Of a DNA stretch of 64,000 nt, positions 1-7,951 are shown piece after piece. The DNA is from Polaromonas sp. (GTDB lineage: Bacteria; Pseudomonadota; Gammaproteobacteria; Burkholderiales; Burkholderiaceae_C): contig NZ_JAAFGZ010000008.1 of NCBI RefSeq assembly GCF_010365105.1, positions 79,656-143,655 of the forward strand, given 5' to 3'. Both the position numbers and the translations under genes were made by a program. The stretch's first letter is position 1; each line of letters starts with the position of its first letter. Under the pieces are notes generated by a model. That model was not told the DNA's origin and ran no database searches. It worked only from the letters and a program-made list of their open reading frames with translations.

Positions 1-2207
1 TAGATGCCGAACTGAAAGCCGACCGGCTCTGGACCGAACGCGAAGCCAAGGCCATTGCCGACGCCGTGCGCGGCCAGACGGCCACCGTGACCGAGGAATC
101 CAGGCCGACCACCCAGGCCGCAGGCCTTTTGTTCGACCTGACCTCGCTGCAGCGCGAAGCCAACGGCAAGTTCGGTTTTTCGGCCAAGACCACGCTGTCG
201 ATTGCCCAGAGCCTGTACGAGCGCCACAAGGCACTGACCTATCCGCGTACCGACTCGCGCGCGCTGCCCGAGGACTATGTGCCGGTGGTCAAACAGACCT
301 TTGAAATGCTGGCCAACAGCAGCATGCGCCATCTGGCGCCGCACGCCGCCACGGCCCTCAAGGGCAACTACGTCAAGCCGACCAAGCGCATTTTCGACAA
401 TGCCAAGGTCAGCGACCACTTTGCCATCATCCCGACGCTGCAGGCGCCCAGCGGCCTGTCCGACGCCGAGCAAAAGCTCTATGACCTGGTGGTGCGCCGC
501 TTCATGGCGGTGTTTTTCCCGAGCGCCGAATTCCTCGTCACGACGCGTATTTCCCTGTCGGTCGGCCACAGCTTCAAGACCGAAGGAAAAGTGCTGGTCA
601 AGCCGGGCTGGCTGGCCATCTACGGCAAGGAAGCCGCCGACGAGGTGGCGGACGCCAAGGAAGGCGACAAGGGCCAGAGCCTGGTTCCGGTCAAGCCCGG
701 CGAACGCGTCGGCGTCGAATCGGCCGATGCCAAGGGCCTGAAGACCCGCGCACCCGCCAGATACAGCGAAGCGACGCTGCTCGGCGCCATGGAAGGCGCC
801 GGCAAGACCATCGACGACGAGGAGCTGCGCGCTGCCATGCAGGAAAAAGGCCTGGGCACGCCGGCCACCCGCGCCGCCACGATTGAAGGGCTGATCGCCG
901 AAAAATACATGCTGCGCGAAGGCCGCGAGCTGATTCCGACGGCCAAGGCTTTCCAGCTGATGACGCTGCTGCGCGGCCTGGATGTGCAGGAGTTGTCCAA
1001 GGCCGCGCTGACCGGCGAGTGGGAGTACAAGCTGGCGCAGATGGAGCAGGGCAAGCTCAGTCGGGAAACCTTCATGGCCGAGATTGCCGCCATGACGAAA
1101 AATCTGGTCGAAAAGGCCAAGGGCTACAGCCGCGACAGCATTCCCGGTGACTACGCCACGCTGCAGGCCCGCTGCCCCAACTGCGGCGGCGTGATCAAGG
1201 AAAACTACCGGCGCTACGCCTGCGTCGGCAATACCGACAACCCTGCCGCCGAAGGCTGCGGTTTCAGCTTCGGCAAGACACCGGCGGGCCGGACCTTCGA
1301 GCTGGCGGAGGTCGAGCAGTTTCTGCGCGACAAGAAAATCGGCCCGCTGGAAGGTTTCCGTTCCAAGGCCGGGTGGCCCTTCACCGCAGAGATGGTCATC
1401 AAGTTCGACGAGGAAACCAAGAACTACAAGCTCGAATTCGATTTTGGCGACGACAAGAAGGAAGACAGCGGCGAAATCATCGATTTTGGCGACCAAACCT
1501 CCTTGGGCGCGTGTCCCAAGTGCGCCGCTGCCGTTTATGAACTGGGCAAGAACTATGTCTGCGAAAAGTCGGTCCCCACCCTGGACCAGCCGGTGCCGAG
1601 TTGCGACTTCAAGACCGGCCAGGTGATCCTGCAGCAGCCCATCGAGCGCGAGCAGATGGTGAAACTGCTGACCACCGGCAAGACGGATTTGCTCGACAAG
1701 TTTGTCTCGATGCGCACGCGCCGCGCCTTCAAGGCGCACCTGGCGTGGGACAAGGAAGCGGGCAAGGTGAATTTTGAATTTGCGCCGTCCAAGTTTCCGC
1801 CCAAGCCGGGTGCGGCCGCCCGTACCCCTGGCGGCACCGTGAAGACGCCGTTTGGCAAGACCGTGGCTGTCAAGGCGTCAGGCGTGCCGGTAGCGAAAAA
1901 AGCCGCCGCCAACAAGGTCGCGGCCAAAAAAGTGGCCGTCAAGACCGACAAGCCCAAGGTCGCCCGCAAGACCACGCCGGGCGCGGGCCTCAAGCCCAGC
2001 GACGCGCTGGCTGCCGTGATCGGCACCGAACAGGTGGCGCGTCCGCAGGTCATCAAGAAGCTGTGGGACTACATCAAGGAACAAAACCTGCAGGACCCGG
2101 CCAACAAGCGCGCCATCAACGCCGACGCCAAGCTGCTGGCCGTGTTTGGCAAGCCGCAGGTGACGATGTTCGAGCTGGCCGGGATCGTGGGCAAGCATTT
2201 GAGCTGA
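1..2207 (+). CDS. topB: DNA topoisomerase III, 5'-truncated by window edge, with C-terminal SWIB domain
   Basis: Type IA topoisomerase that relaxes and decatenates DNA through a 5'-phosphotyrosine. The frame is open from base 3, so the N-terminal Toprim part lies outside the window. The active-site motif TYPRTDSR is near the start (about 240-265), with Tyr the likely nucleophile. Two C-terminal four-cysteine zinc ribbons follow, one opening CPNCGG and one opening CPKCAA. A Lys/Ala-rich linker (about 1860-1980) leads into an approximately 75-residue SWIB/MDM2-like domain (ARPQVIKKLWDYIKEQNLQD region) ending at the stop. Known family: TopB of E. coli has no SWIB domain; SWIB fusions to type IA topoisomerases are known in chlamydiae. 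The fusion is read directly from one uninterrupted frame. The next gene is convergent. Confidence 0.93.
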   Translation, partial: DAELKADRLWTEREAKAIADAVRGQTATVTEESRPTTQAAGLLFDLTSLQREANGKFGFSAKTTLSIAQSLYERHKALTYPRTDSRALPEDYVPVVKQTFEMLANSSMRHLAPHAATALKGNYVKPTKRIFDNAKVSDHFAIIPTLQAPSGLSDAEQKLYDLVVRRFMAVFFPSAEFLVTTRISLSVGHSFKTEGKVLVKPGWLAIYGKEAADEVADAKEGDKGQSLVPVKPGERVGVESADAKGLKTRAPARYSEATLLGAMEGAGKTIDDEELRAAMQEKGLGTPATRAATIEGLIAEKYMLREGRELIPTAKAFQLMTLLRGLDVQELSKAALTGEWEYKLAQMEQGKLSRETFMAEIAAMTKNLVEKAKGYSRDSIPGDYATLQARCPNCGGVIKENYRRYACVGNTDNPAAEGCGFSFGKTPAGRTFELAEVEQFLRDKKIGPLEGFRSKAGWPFTAEMVIKFDEETKNYKLEFDFGDDKKEDSGEIIDFGDQTSLGACPKCAAAVYELGKNYVCEKSVPTLDQPVPSCDFKTGQVILQQPIEREQMVKLLTTGKTDLLDKFVSMRTRRAFKAHLAWDKEAGKVNFEFAPSKFPPKPGAAARTPGGTVKTPFGKTVAVKASGVPVAKKAAANKVAAKKVAVKTDKPKVARKTTPGAGLKPSDALAAVIGTEQVARPQVIKKLWDYIKEQNLQDPANKRAINADAKLLAVFGKPQVTMFELAGIVGKHLS

Positions 2208-2228
2208 GGCAGACGGCAGGATTATTGT

Positions 2229-2315
2229 GCTTGCTAGGCTATTGATAGCTGGTGGTGTCCGTCCTGCCTGCGTAAAGGGCGCTTTTGATGCTTTTTTTGC
2301 TGGCGGCTTGATGCC
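2229..2315 (+). repeat. ATAGCTG-family dispersed repeat, copy 1
   Basis: Between the convergent topB and aldehyde dehydrogenase genes. It has the family pattern: a CTAT...ATAG inverted pair (GCTATTGATAGCTG), a GC-rich stretch containing CTGCCTGCG, then a T-rich tail. Related copies lie near 7860, 12316, 22899, 26219, 30686, 34777, 42296, 48240 and 50140. Confidence 0.7.
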
Positions 2316-2333
2316 GACTGCTGGCGTGCGCCG

Positions 2334-3707
2334 TCAAGCCCGCCGCAAATGCCAGGCCTTGGGTCGCGTAAACGCCTGGATGCCGTAGGTGGACAGCGTC
2401 AGGCCCAGCCCCGAGTCGCCGCAGCCGCTCCACGGCAGGCGCGGACTGACCCGGTCGCAGCAGTTCCAGTACACGCTGCCGGCATTCACCTGCGCCAGCA
2501 ACCGGCGGGCGCGCGCCTCGTCGGGCGTGAAGACGCCGCCGGTCAGGCCGTAGCGGCTGTCGTTCATCAAGGCCACCGCTTCGTCGTCGCCCGACACCTT
2601 CTGAATGCCGATGAGCGGGCCAAAACTTTCCTCGCGCATCAGTTCCATGGCGTGGCTGACGCCTGAAAACACCGTCGGCGCATACCAGTGGCCGGGACCG
2701 GGAAGGCGATGCCCACCGGTCAGCAAGGTGGCACCCCGAGCCAGTGCGTCGGCTGCCTGAGCATCGAGCACGTCACGTTGCGCCGCGCGGGTGAGGGGGC
2801 CGATGTAGGTGTCGTCACGCATCGGGTCGCCGACCCTGAAGCCCTTGACCGTGGACAGGAAAGCCTCGACGAACGCGTCGTGAATGCTGGCATGCGCGTA
2901 GATGCGCTCGACCGAGCAGCAGCTCTGGCCGGTGTTGTACATCGCGCCATCGGCCAGCGCGGCGGCGGCATGTTGAACATTCGCGTCGTCGCAGACATAG
3001 ACCGGGTCCTTGCCGCCGAGTTCGAGTTGCAGCCTGACCAGGCGCGGCCCCAGCGCTTGGGCAATCTTCACGCCGGTGGCATGCGAGCCGGTGAAGAACA
3101 GGCCGTCGATGGGCTGGTCCAGCAGGGCAGCACCGACTTCGCCGCCACCGGTCAGCACGGCGAACACATCGCCTGGAACGCCCGCCGCATGCAGCAGGCG
3201 GGCGATGGCCAGGCCGGTCATGGCGGCGTATTCGGACGGCTTGTAAAGCACCGCATTGCCGGTCAGCAGCGCCGGGATGAAGACGTTGCCGCCGACAAAC
3301 CAGGGGTAGTTCCAGGCCGAGATGTTCGCCACCACACCCAGCGGCAGGTGCTCGATCTGTTCCAGCATGCCGGCTTCGCTGAAGACCGTCTGCGTAGCCG
3401 TGGCAGTTCCGGTTTCGGCCAGGAAAAAGTCAATGCGGCCGAGCAAACCGTTCAGTTCGTTGCGCGACATGCTGATGGGCTTGCCGGTTTCGCTAGTCAT
3501 GATGCGCGACAATGGCTCCAGTTCGGCCACGATGCCACCGCGAAAACGCTCGATGCATGCCTGTCGATCCGACAGCGGTCGCCGTGCCCACGCCGGCTGG
3601 GCGGCGCGCGCCCGGCTGGCCTTGGCGGCCACCGACATCGCATCGTCTGCCGGCAGTTCGGTGATCAGCGCGCCGGTGGCAGGGTTGTGGACGGCCAGCC
3701 GGTTCAT
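2334..3707 (-). CDS. NAD(P)-dependent aldehyde dehydrogenase (PuuC/GabD-like)
   Basis: A 457-residue member of the aldehyde dehydrogenase superfamily, oxidising an aldehyde to its acid. The general-base segment LELGGKDP and the catalytic cysteine segment NTGQSCCSVERIY are both present, with the FTGS cofactor-loop motif upstream. The ATG at 3707 overlaps the end of the upstream amidotransferase gene by four bases (ATGA), so the two are translationally coupled. A longer reading frame extends upstream to 4679 but it only shadows the amidotransferase. It is last in the minus-strand operon that starts at 7654, where it would oxidise a gamma-glutamylated aldehyde before the PuuD-like enzyme removes the glutamyl group. 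The exact substrate is inferred. At 457 residues it is somewhat shorter than PuuC (about 495). Confidence 0.9.
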   Translation of the reverse strand: MNRLAVHNPATGALITELPADDAMSVAAKASRARAAQPAWARRPLSDRQACIERFRGGIVAELEPLSRIMTSETGKPISMSRNELNGLLGRIDFFLAETGTATATQTVFSEAGMLEQIEHLPLGVVANISAWNYPWFVGGNVFIPALLTGNAVLYKPSEYAAMTGLAIARLLHAAGVPGDVFAVLTGGGEVGAALLDQPIDGLFFTGSHATGVKIAQALGPRLVRLQLELGGKDPVYVCDDANVQHAAAALADGAMYNTGQSCCSVERIYAHASIHDAFVEAFLSTVKGFRVGDPMRDDTYIGPLTRAAQRDVLDAQAADALARGATLLTGGHRLPGPGHWYAPTVFSGVSHAMELMREESFGPLIGIQKVSGDDEAVALMNDSRYGLTGGVFTPDEARARRLLAQVNAGSVYWNCCDRVSPRLPWSGCGDSGLGLTLSTYGIQAFTRPKAWHLRRA

Positions 3708-4507
3708 GAGCCGGCGGCGCGGGCGATTTTGGCGGCGGCCACGGCGCCGAGGAAATCCTTCAGCACGGCACCGTCGTCGATCGTGTCCGAGCCGGACTTG
3801 TGGAATTCGGGATGCCACTGCAGCGCGGCAATATAGCTTTTGGCTGGGTCCTTGCGGCGTATCGCCTCGACGATGCCGTCGGTCACGCTGAAGGCCTCGG
3901 CTTCGAACTCGGGCGACAGGTCTTTGATGGCCTGGTGGTGGATGCTGTTGACACGCGCCCGCTCCACGCCGGGGTACAGCCGTGACAGCCGCGTGCCGGG
4001 AACGATGTCCACGCTGTGAAAGTTCAGGTCGTAGGTGTCGGCGTCGCGGTGCATGAAAGAGTCCGGTACCTGCGTCGTGATGTCCTGGTACAGCGTTCCG
4101 CCGAACGCCACGTTGAGCAGCTGCAGACCACGGCAGACGCCGAACACCGGCTTGCCCAGCCCCTCGAAGGCGGCGACCAGCGACTTGTCGTACTCGTCGC
4201 GCACCTTGTCGCCCGACCAGCGGTCTTCCAGCGGCGTTTCGCCATAGCTGCCCGGCCAGACGTCGGCGCCGCCGTGCAGCACCAGGCCGTCGAGCCACTG
4301 GGCGTAATGCGCATAGGTCACATCGCCGCGCTGGGTGCTGCCGGTGGGGCAGGGCACCATCACGACCATCGAGCCCGAGGACATCAGCCAGTGGGCTATC
4401 GACTGCTCGACATACTGCAGCGTCTTGTTGGAAAACATCGAGCGTGTGGGGTCGGCGTGGGAAAAGCACGCGGAAAGACCAATTTTCAAACGGCTGGAGG
4501 CGGGCAT
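3704..4507 (-). CDS. puuD: Gamma-glutamyl hydrolase, class I glutamine amidotransferase (PuuD-like)
   Basis: A 267-residue peptidase C26 family enzyme that hydrolyses gamma-glutamyl amide bonds; E. coli PuuD releases GABA from gamma-glutamyl-GABA. The nucleophile elbow GVCRGLQLLN contains the catalytic Cys, and LQWHPEFH carries the His-Glu pair near the C-terminus, completing the triad. The ATG at 4507 begins MPASSRLKIGL; an 86-bp gap separates it from the dehydrogenase gene upstream. It overlaps the downstream aldehyde dehydrogenase by four bases. The context with a glutamine-synthetase-like ligase supports a glutamylated-intermediate pathway, in which this enzyme releases glutamate and the product acid. 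Product identity is inferred. Confidence 0.9.
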   Translation of the reverse strand: MPASSRLKIGLSACFSHADPTRSMFSNKTLQYVEQSIAHWLMSSGSMVVMVPCPTGSTQRGDVTYAHYAQWLDGLVLHGGADVWPGSYGETPLEDRWSGDKVRDEYDKSLVAAFEGLGKPVFGVCRGLQLLNVAFGGTLYQDITTQVPDSFMHRDADTYDLNFHSVDIVPGTRLSRLYPGVERARVNSIHHQAIKDLSPEFEAEAFSVTDGIVEAIRRKDPAKSYIAALQWHPEFHKSGSDTIDDGAVLKDFLGAVAAAKIARAAGS

Positions 4508-4593
4508 GATTTTTTCTTGGTTGAGAGGAGGAGGAAGGAATATTTTTTCTGGAATTCAGCAACGCGGCCACCAATCCGGGTGTCGGGCCGCGC

Positions 4594-5727
4594 TCACAGG
4601 GCGGCGTTGAACAAGGCTTCAAAATCGGCCGCGCTGCACGGCCGGGGGTTGGTCTGGTGGCAGATGTCGGCCGTGGCAATCTCGACCAGCCGGGGCAGCT
4701 GCGCCGGCTTGACGCCGTGGCCCGACAGGGTGCCGCCCAGGCCGATGCTGCTTTTCAGCTGCTGCAGCCAGGGCACCAGCGCGTCGCCGCCGCCCGAAAG
4801 GCCGCAAACATGCGCGAGTTCGTCGAACTTGGCCGGCGCCGCTTCCTGGTTCCAGGCCAGCACGGTGTCGATCATCAGCGCGTTCGCCAGGCCGTGGTGC
4901 ATGTCGCAGACGGCACCCAGCGCATGCGCGCAGGAATGCACCGCGCCCAGGTCTTTCTGGAAGGCAATCGCGCCCATCATCGAGGCCATCATCATGTCGC
5001 TGCGCGCCTGCAGGTTGCCGGGCTCGCTGACGGCGGTGTGCAGCGCCCGCGCCGCGAGGCGCGTGCCTTCAAGCGCAATGCCGTCGCACAGCGGATGCCA
5101 GGCGGGCGACAGATAGCTTTCGATGTTGTGCGTCAGCGCGTCCATGCCGGTGGCGGCGGTGACCTGCGCCGGCAGGCCGAGCGTGAGTTCGGGGTCGGCA
5201 AACACCGCCCGGGCCAGCAGCCGGGGGCTGAACACCACGCGCTTGAGGTGCGTGTCGTCCTCGCTGATGACGCTGGAGCGGCCGACTTCCGAGCCGGTGC
5301 CTGCCGTGGTGGGCAGGGCGACGAAGTAGGGCAGTTCGCCTTCGATGGGCCGCACCTGTGGATGGTCCCAGGCGTAGTCCAGGATGTCGCCAGCGCCGGT
5401 GGCCGCCAGGCCAACGACCTTGGCCACGTCGAGCGCCGCGCCGCCGCCAAAGCCGATCACGCAGTCGGCCCGGTGCGCCTGGTAGGCGGCGCTGCCGGCG
5501 ATCACCTGGCGCCGGGTCGGGTTGCCGAACACGCCGGCAAACACCTCCACTTGCAGGCCTTCCAGGTGCGTCAAAAATTCAGCCATCACCGGCAGCGCGG
5601 CCAGCGCCCGGTCGGTGACGACCAGCGGGCGCCTGAAGCCGGCCTGTAGCAGGTGCGCTGCCACCAGGCGGCGCGCGCCGGCGCCGAAATGGATGGGCGT
5701 GGGAAAGGAAAAGGTGGTGATGCTCAT
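4594..5727 (-). CDS. Iron-containing (group III) alcohol dehydrogenase
   Basis: A 377-residue member of the iron-dependent alcohol dehydrogenase family. The nucleotide-binding glycine-rich segment GFGGGAALDVAK is present. Expected metal ligands can be placed: Asp and His in GMDALTHNIE, His in CAHALGA and His in DMHHGLANA. It starts at an ATG overlapping the GNAT gene stop by four bases, so it is in the same operon. The canonical glutamylated-putrescine route uses a flavin oxidase (PuuB) at the aldehyde-forming step; none is present here, and this enzyme occupies the equivalent place. That suggests an alcohol, such as a gamma-glutamylated amino alcohol, is the intermediate. The family assignment is firm and the substrate is inferred. 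Confidence 0.92.
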   Translation of the reverse strand: MSITTFSFPTPIHFGAGARRLVAAHLLQAGFRRPLVVTDRALAALPVMAEFLTHLEGLQVEVFAGVFGNPTRRQVIAGSAAYQAHRADCVIGFGGGAALDVAKVVGLAATGAGDILDYAWDHPQVRPIEGELPYFVALPTTAGTGSEVGRSSVISEDDTHLKRVVFSPRLLARAVFADPELTLGLPAQVTAATGMDALTHNIESYLSPAWHPLCDGIALEGTRLAARALHTAVSEPGNLQARSDMMMASMMGAIAFQKDLGAVHSCAHALGAVCDMHHGLANALMIDTVLAWNQEAAPAKFDELAHVCGLSGGGDALVPWLQQLKSSIGLGGTLSGHGVKPAQLPRLVEIATADICHQTNPRPCSAADFEALFNAAL

Positions 5728-6266
5728 GAGGAGGGGAGTTGAAGAAACATGTGTTGTTTGCCAAAAGCGATGCCGTCCACCCGGATGGCATCCGGCTCGA
5801 CGCCAAAGGCTGAGAAACCGGCTCGTGCGTACAGCGCGCAGGCGGCCCGGTTGCTGTCGGTCACCGTCAGGACGACGAGTTCCACGCTACAGGCCCGCGC
5901 GTCCTGCAGCACGGTGTTCACCAAGGCGCGGCCCAGGCCCCGGCCGGTGAATTCACCGGCCACATACATACTGACCAGCGCAGCCTTGTGGCGGTTTTTC
6001 ACGCGTGTTTCGTGGCTCAGGCCGACCATGCCGGCCAGGGCGCCGTTGACAAAGGCACCCCAGATTTTTTCGGTCATCGGCGTGCCCAGCCGCCCCTGCG
6101 TGTAGGCCAGCGGGCGCAGGTTTTCTTCTTCAAAACTGGAGGTGAAGGCGTCGGGGTGTTCGCGCAGGCCGCGCAGGCGAAACGCCCGGTATTCGGGCGC
6201 ATCCGCCATCTGCAGTCGCCGTATGTGCATATCCATATCCATATCCATGTTCACTTTGATTGGCAT
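5724..6266 (-). CDS. GNAT family N-acetyltransferase
   Basis: A 180-residue acetyl-CoA-dependent acyltransferase. The GNAT core includes VSMYVAGEFTGRGLGRALV, matching the acetyl-CoA pyrophosphate-binding Q/RxxGxG/A signature, followed by the ALYARAGF motif. The chosen start is the ATG at 6266, two bases after the ligase stop; an upstream in-frame ATG at 6338 would overlap that gene. The N-terminus is odd: a six-base ATGGAT repeat encodes MDMDMDM, so four consecutive ATG codons could serve as starts. It overlaps the alcohol dehydrogenase by four bases. Its role in the operon is unknown; acetylation of an amine substrate or intermediate is possible. Confidence 0.85.
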   Translation of the reverse strand: MPIKVNMDMDMDMHIRRLQMADAPEYRAFRLRGLREHPDAFTSSFEEENLRPLAYTQGRLGTPMTEKIWGAFVNGALAGMVGLSHETRVKNRHKAALVSMYVAGEFTGRGLGRALVNTVLQDARACSVELVVLTVTDSNRAACALYARAGFSAFGVEPDAIRVDGIAFGKQHMFLQLPSS

Positions 6267-6268
6267 GC

Positions 6269-7654
6269 CTAGATGATCTCGAAATAGCGCTTCAGTTCCC
6301 AGTCGGTCACCGCATCGAGCCACTGGCGCCATTCCCATTCGCGCGTTGCGGCGAAGTGGTCGACAAACCCGTCGCCCAGCCAGTCGCGGGCAATTTCCGA
6401 TTGTTTGAAGAGGTGCGTGGTTTCGATCAAGGTGCGCGGTGCGCGGGCGATGTTGTCAGCGCCCGCGTTGCTGCCGGTGATCGGCGGCGCGGTGAGCTTC
6501 AGGCCTTTTTCCACGCCGTCGAGCCCGGCGGCTATCACCGCCGCCATGGCCAGGTAGGGGTTCACGTCGGCGCCCGGGCAGCGGGTTTCCAGCCGCGTCG
6601 CTTTCGGGCTGCCGGCAATCACCCGGAAGCTGGCGGTGCGGTTGTCCAGGCCCCAGGTCGGCTTGACCGGCGCCCAGAAGCCATCGACCAGCCGCTTGTA
6701 GCTGTTGATGGTCGGCCAGAGCATCGGGCCGAAGTCCATCATGCAGGCGACCTGGCCGGCGACATAGCTTTCAAACAGCGGACTCATCCTGCGCGGGTTG
6801 CCGGCGTCGTAAAACAGGTTGCTTTTGCCGTCCGACAGGCTCTGGTGGATGTGGCCGCTGCAGCCTGGCAGCCTGGCGTGCGGCTTGGCCATGAAGCTGG
6901 GCATGATGCCAAAGCGCATGCCGATTTCCTTGGCCCCGGTCTTGAACAGGATGGCCCGGTCGGCCTGCGCCAGCGCCTCGCTGAAGCCCAGGGCCGCTTC
7001 CAGCACGCCCGGGCCGGTTTCGGTGTGCAGGCCTTCAATCGGAATGCCGAAGGCCGGCATCTCGTCCATCAGCGCCTTGAAATACTCGCGGTTGCGCATC
7101 ATGCGCAGCAGCGAATAGCCAAACATGCCGGGCGTCAGCGGTTCGGGGTTCACGCCTTGCTTGGAGGCCCAGCTTTGCGGCGTTTCCAGGAAATTGAACC
7201 ACTCGAATTCCATGCCGGTCATGACCGAGAAACCCATTTTTTCAGCGCGTTTGAGCACCCGCTTGAGCGTCTGACGCGGGCAGAGCGCGTGGGCCGAGCC
7301 GTCGGCATTGACGAATTCGCCGAGGAAAAAGGGTACGCCGTCGTCCCACGGTACATGGCGCAAGGTGTCCAGGTCGAGCCGCGCCAGCGCATCGGGAAAG
7401 CCGTGCGGCCCGCCGGTGCTGGCGGTGTTGTCGTAGCAGCTGTCCGTCATGTCCCAGCCCAGCACCACGTCGCAAAAGCCGAAGCCGCCGTCCGGATACG
7501 CCTCGGCCACGCCGAAGAACTTGTCCTTGTGCAGCAGCTTGCCGCGCAGCACGCCGTCGATGTCGCTGACCGCCACCTTGACCTTGCCCGCGCCCGACGC
7601 CTTGACCGCTTCCACGGCGGGATGAAGCCTGTGTTCCGATGCGGGTGTCTCCAT
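6269..7654 (-). CDS. Glutamine-synthetase-like gamma-glutamylamine ligase (PuuA/GlnA4 type)
   Basis: A 461-residue glutamine synthetase superfamily protein that would join glutamate to an amine using ATP. The GS beta-grasp N-terminus includes VAVSDIDGVLRGK; metal and substrate motifs include GMEFEWFNF, GCSGHIHQSLSDGKSN and the NRTASFRV loop. The length and the truncated, non-GlnA N-terminus match gamma-glutamylpolyamine or gamma-glutamylethanolamide synthetases rather than housekeeping GlnA. It is the first gene of the minus-strand operon, followed by GNAT, alcohol dehydrogenase, PuuD-like hydrolase and aldehyde dehydrogenase. The start ATG at 7654 follows a purine-rich AAGGAG-type site. Which amine is used cannot be read from sequence. 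Confidence 0.9.
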   Translation of the reverse strand: METPASEHRLHPAVEAVKASGAGKVKVAVSDIDGVLRGKLLHKDKFFGVAEAYPDGGFGFCDVVLGWDMTDSCYDNTASTGGPHGFPDALARLDLDTLRHVPWDDGVPFFLGEFVNADGSAHALCPRQTLKRVLKRAEKMGFSVMTGMEFEWFNFLETPQSWASKQGVNPEPLTPGMFGYSLLRMMRNREYFKALMDEMPAFGIPIEGLHTETGPGVLEAALGFSEALAQADRAILFKTGAKEIGMRFGIMPSFMAKPHARLPGCSGHIHQSLSDGKSNLFYDAGNPRRMSPLFESYVAGQVACMMDFGPMLWPTINSYKRLVDGFWAPVKPTWGLDNRTASFRVIAGSPKATRLETRCPGADVNPYLAMAAVIAAGLDGVEKGLKLTAPPITGSNAGADNIARAPRTLIETTHLFKQSEIARDWLGDGFVDHFAATREWEWRQWLDAVTDWELKRYFEII

Positions 7655-7951
7655 GCTGAACTCCTTGCGGTGGGTCTGGTGGGCCGCCTGTCCGGCCCGG
7701 GTAAGCCAAGCTTGAAGTTTGCGCCTGCCAGCGCCCAGTGGGTATAGGACTAACGCCCGATGTGGCGCGGCTGCCAGGTCCGGTCTGAAGGAGGCCGCGC
7801 TTGCTCAAAGCACACAAAGGCTTACCGGCCAGGCTGTTCAACCAGGAGATGCCGACAGTATCATTTTTGCTATATAAAAAATAGCTGTATGTGCATGCGC
7901 AGCTTGCGCAAGAGCCTGTTTTATTCGTTTTTAGCGTTTGCCCGGCTTGAC
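7655..7951. other. Intergenic region with operon promoter area and ATAGCTG repeat copy 2
   Basis: This 297-bp gap lies upstream of the glutamyl-ligase operon and downstream of the sensor kinase stop. The ligase operon promoter must lie in or beyond it, but I cannot place a convincing -35/-10. At about 7860-7945 is a plus-orientation copy of the ATAGCTG repeat: GCTATATAAAAAATAGCTG, then GCGCAGCTTGCGCAAGAGCC and a T-rich tail. No protein-coding frame here looks real. Confidence 0.6.
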
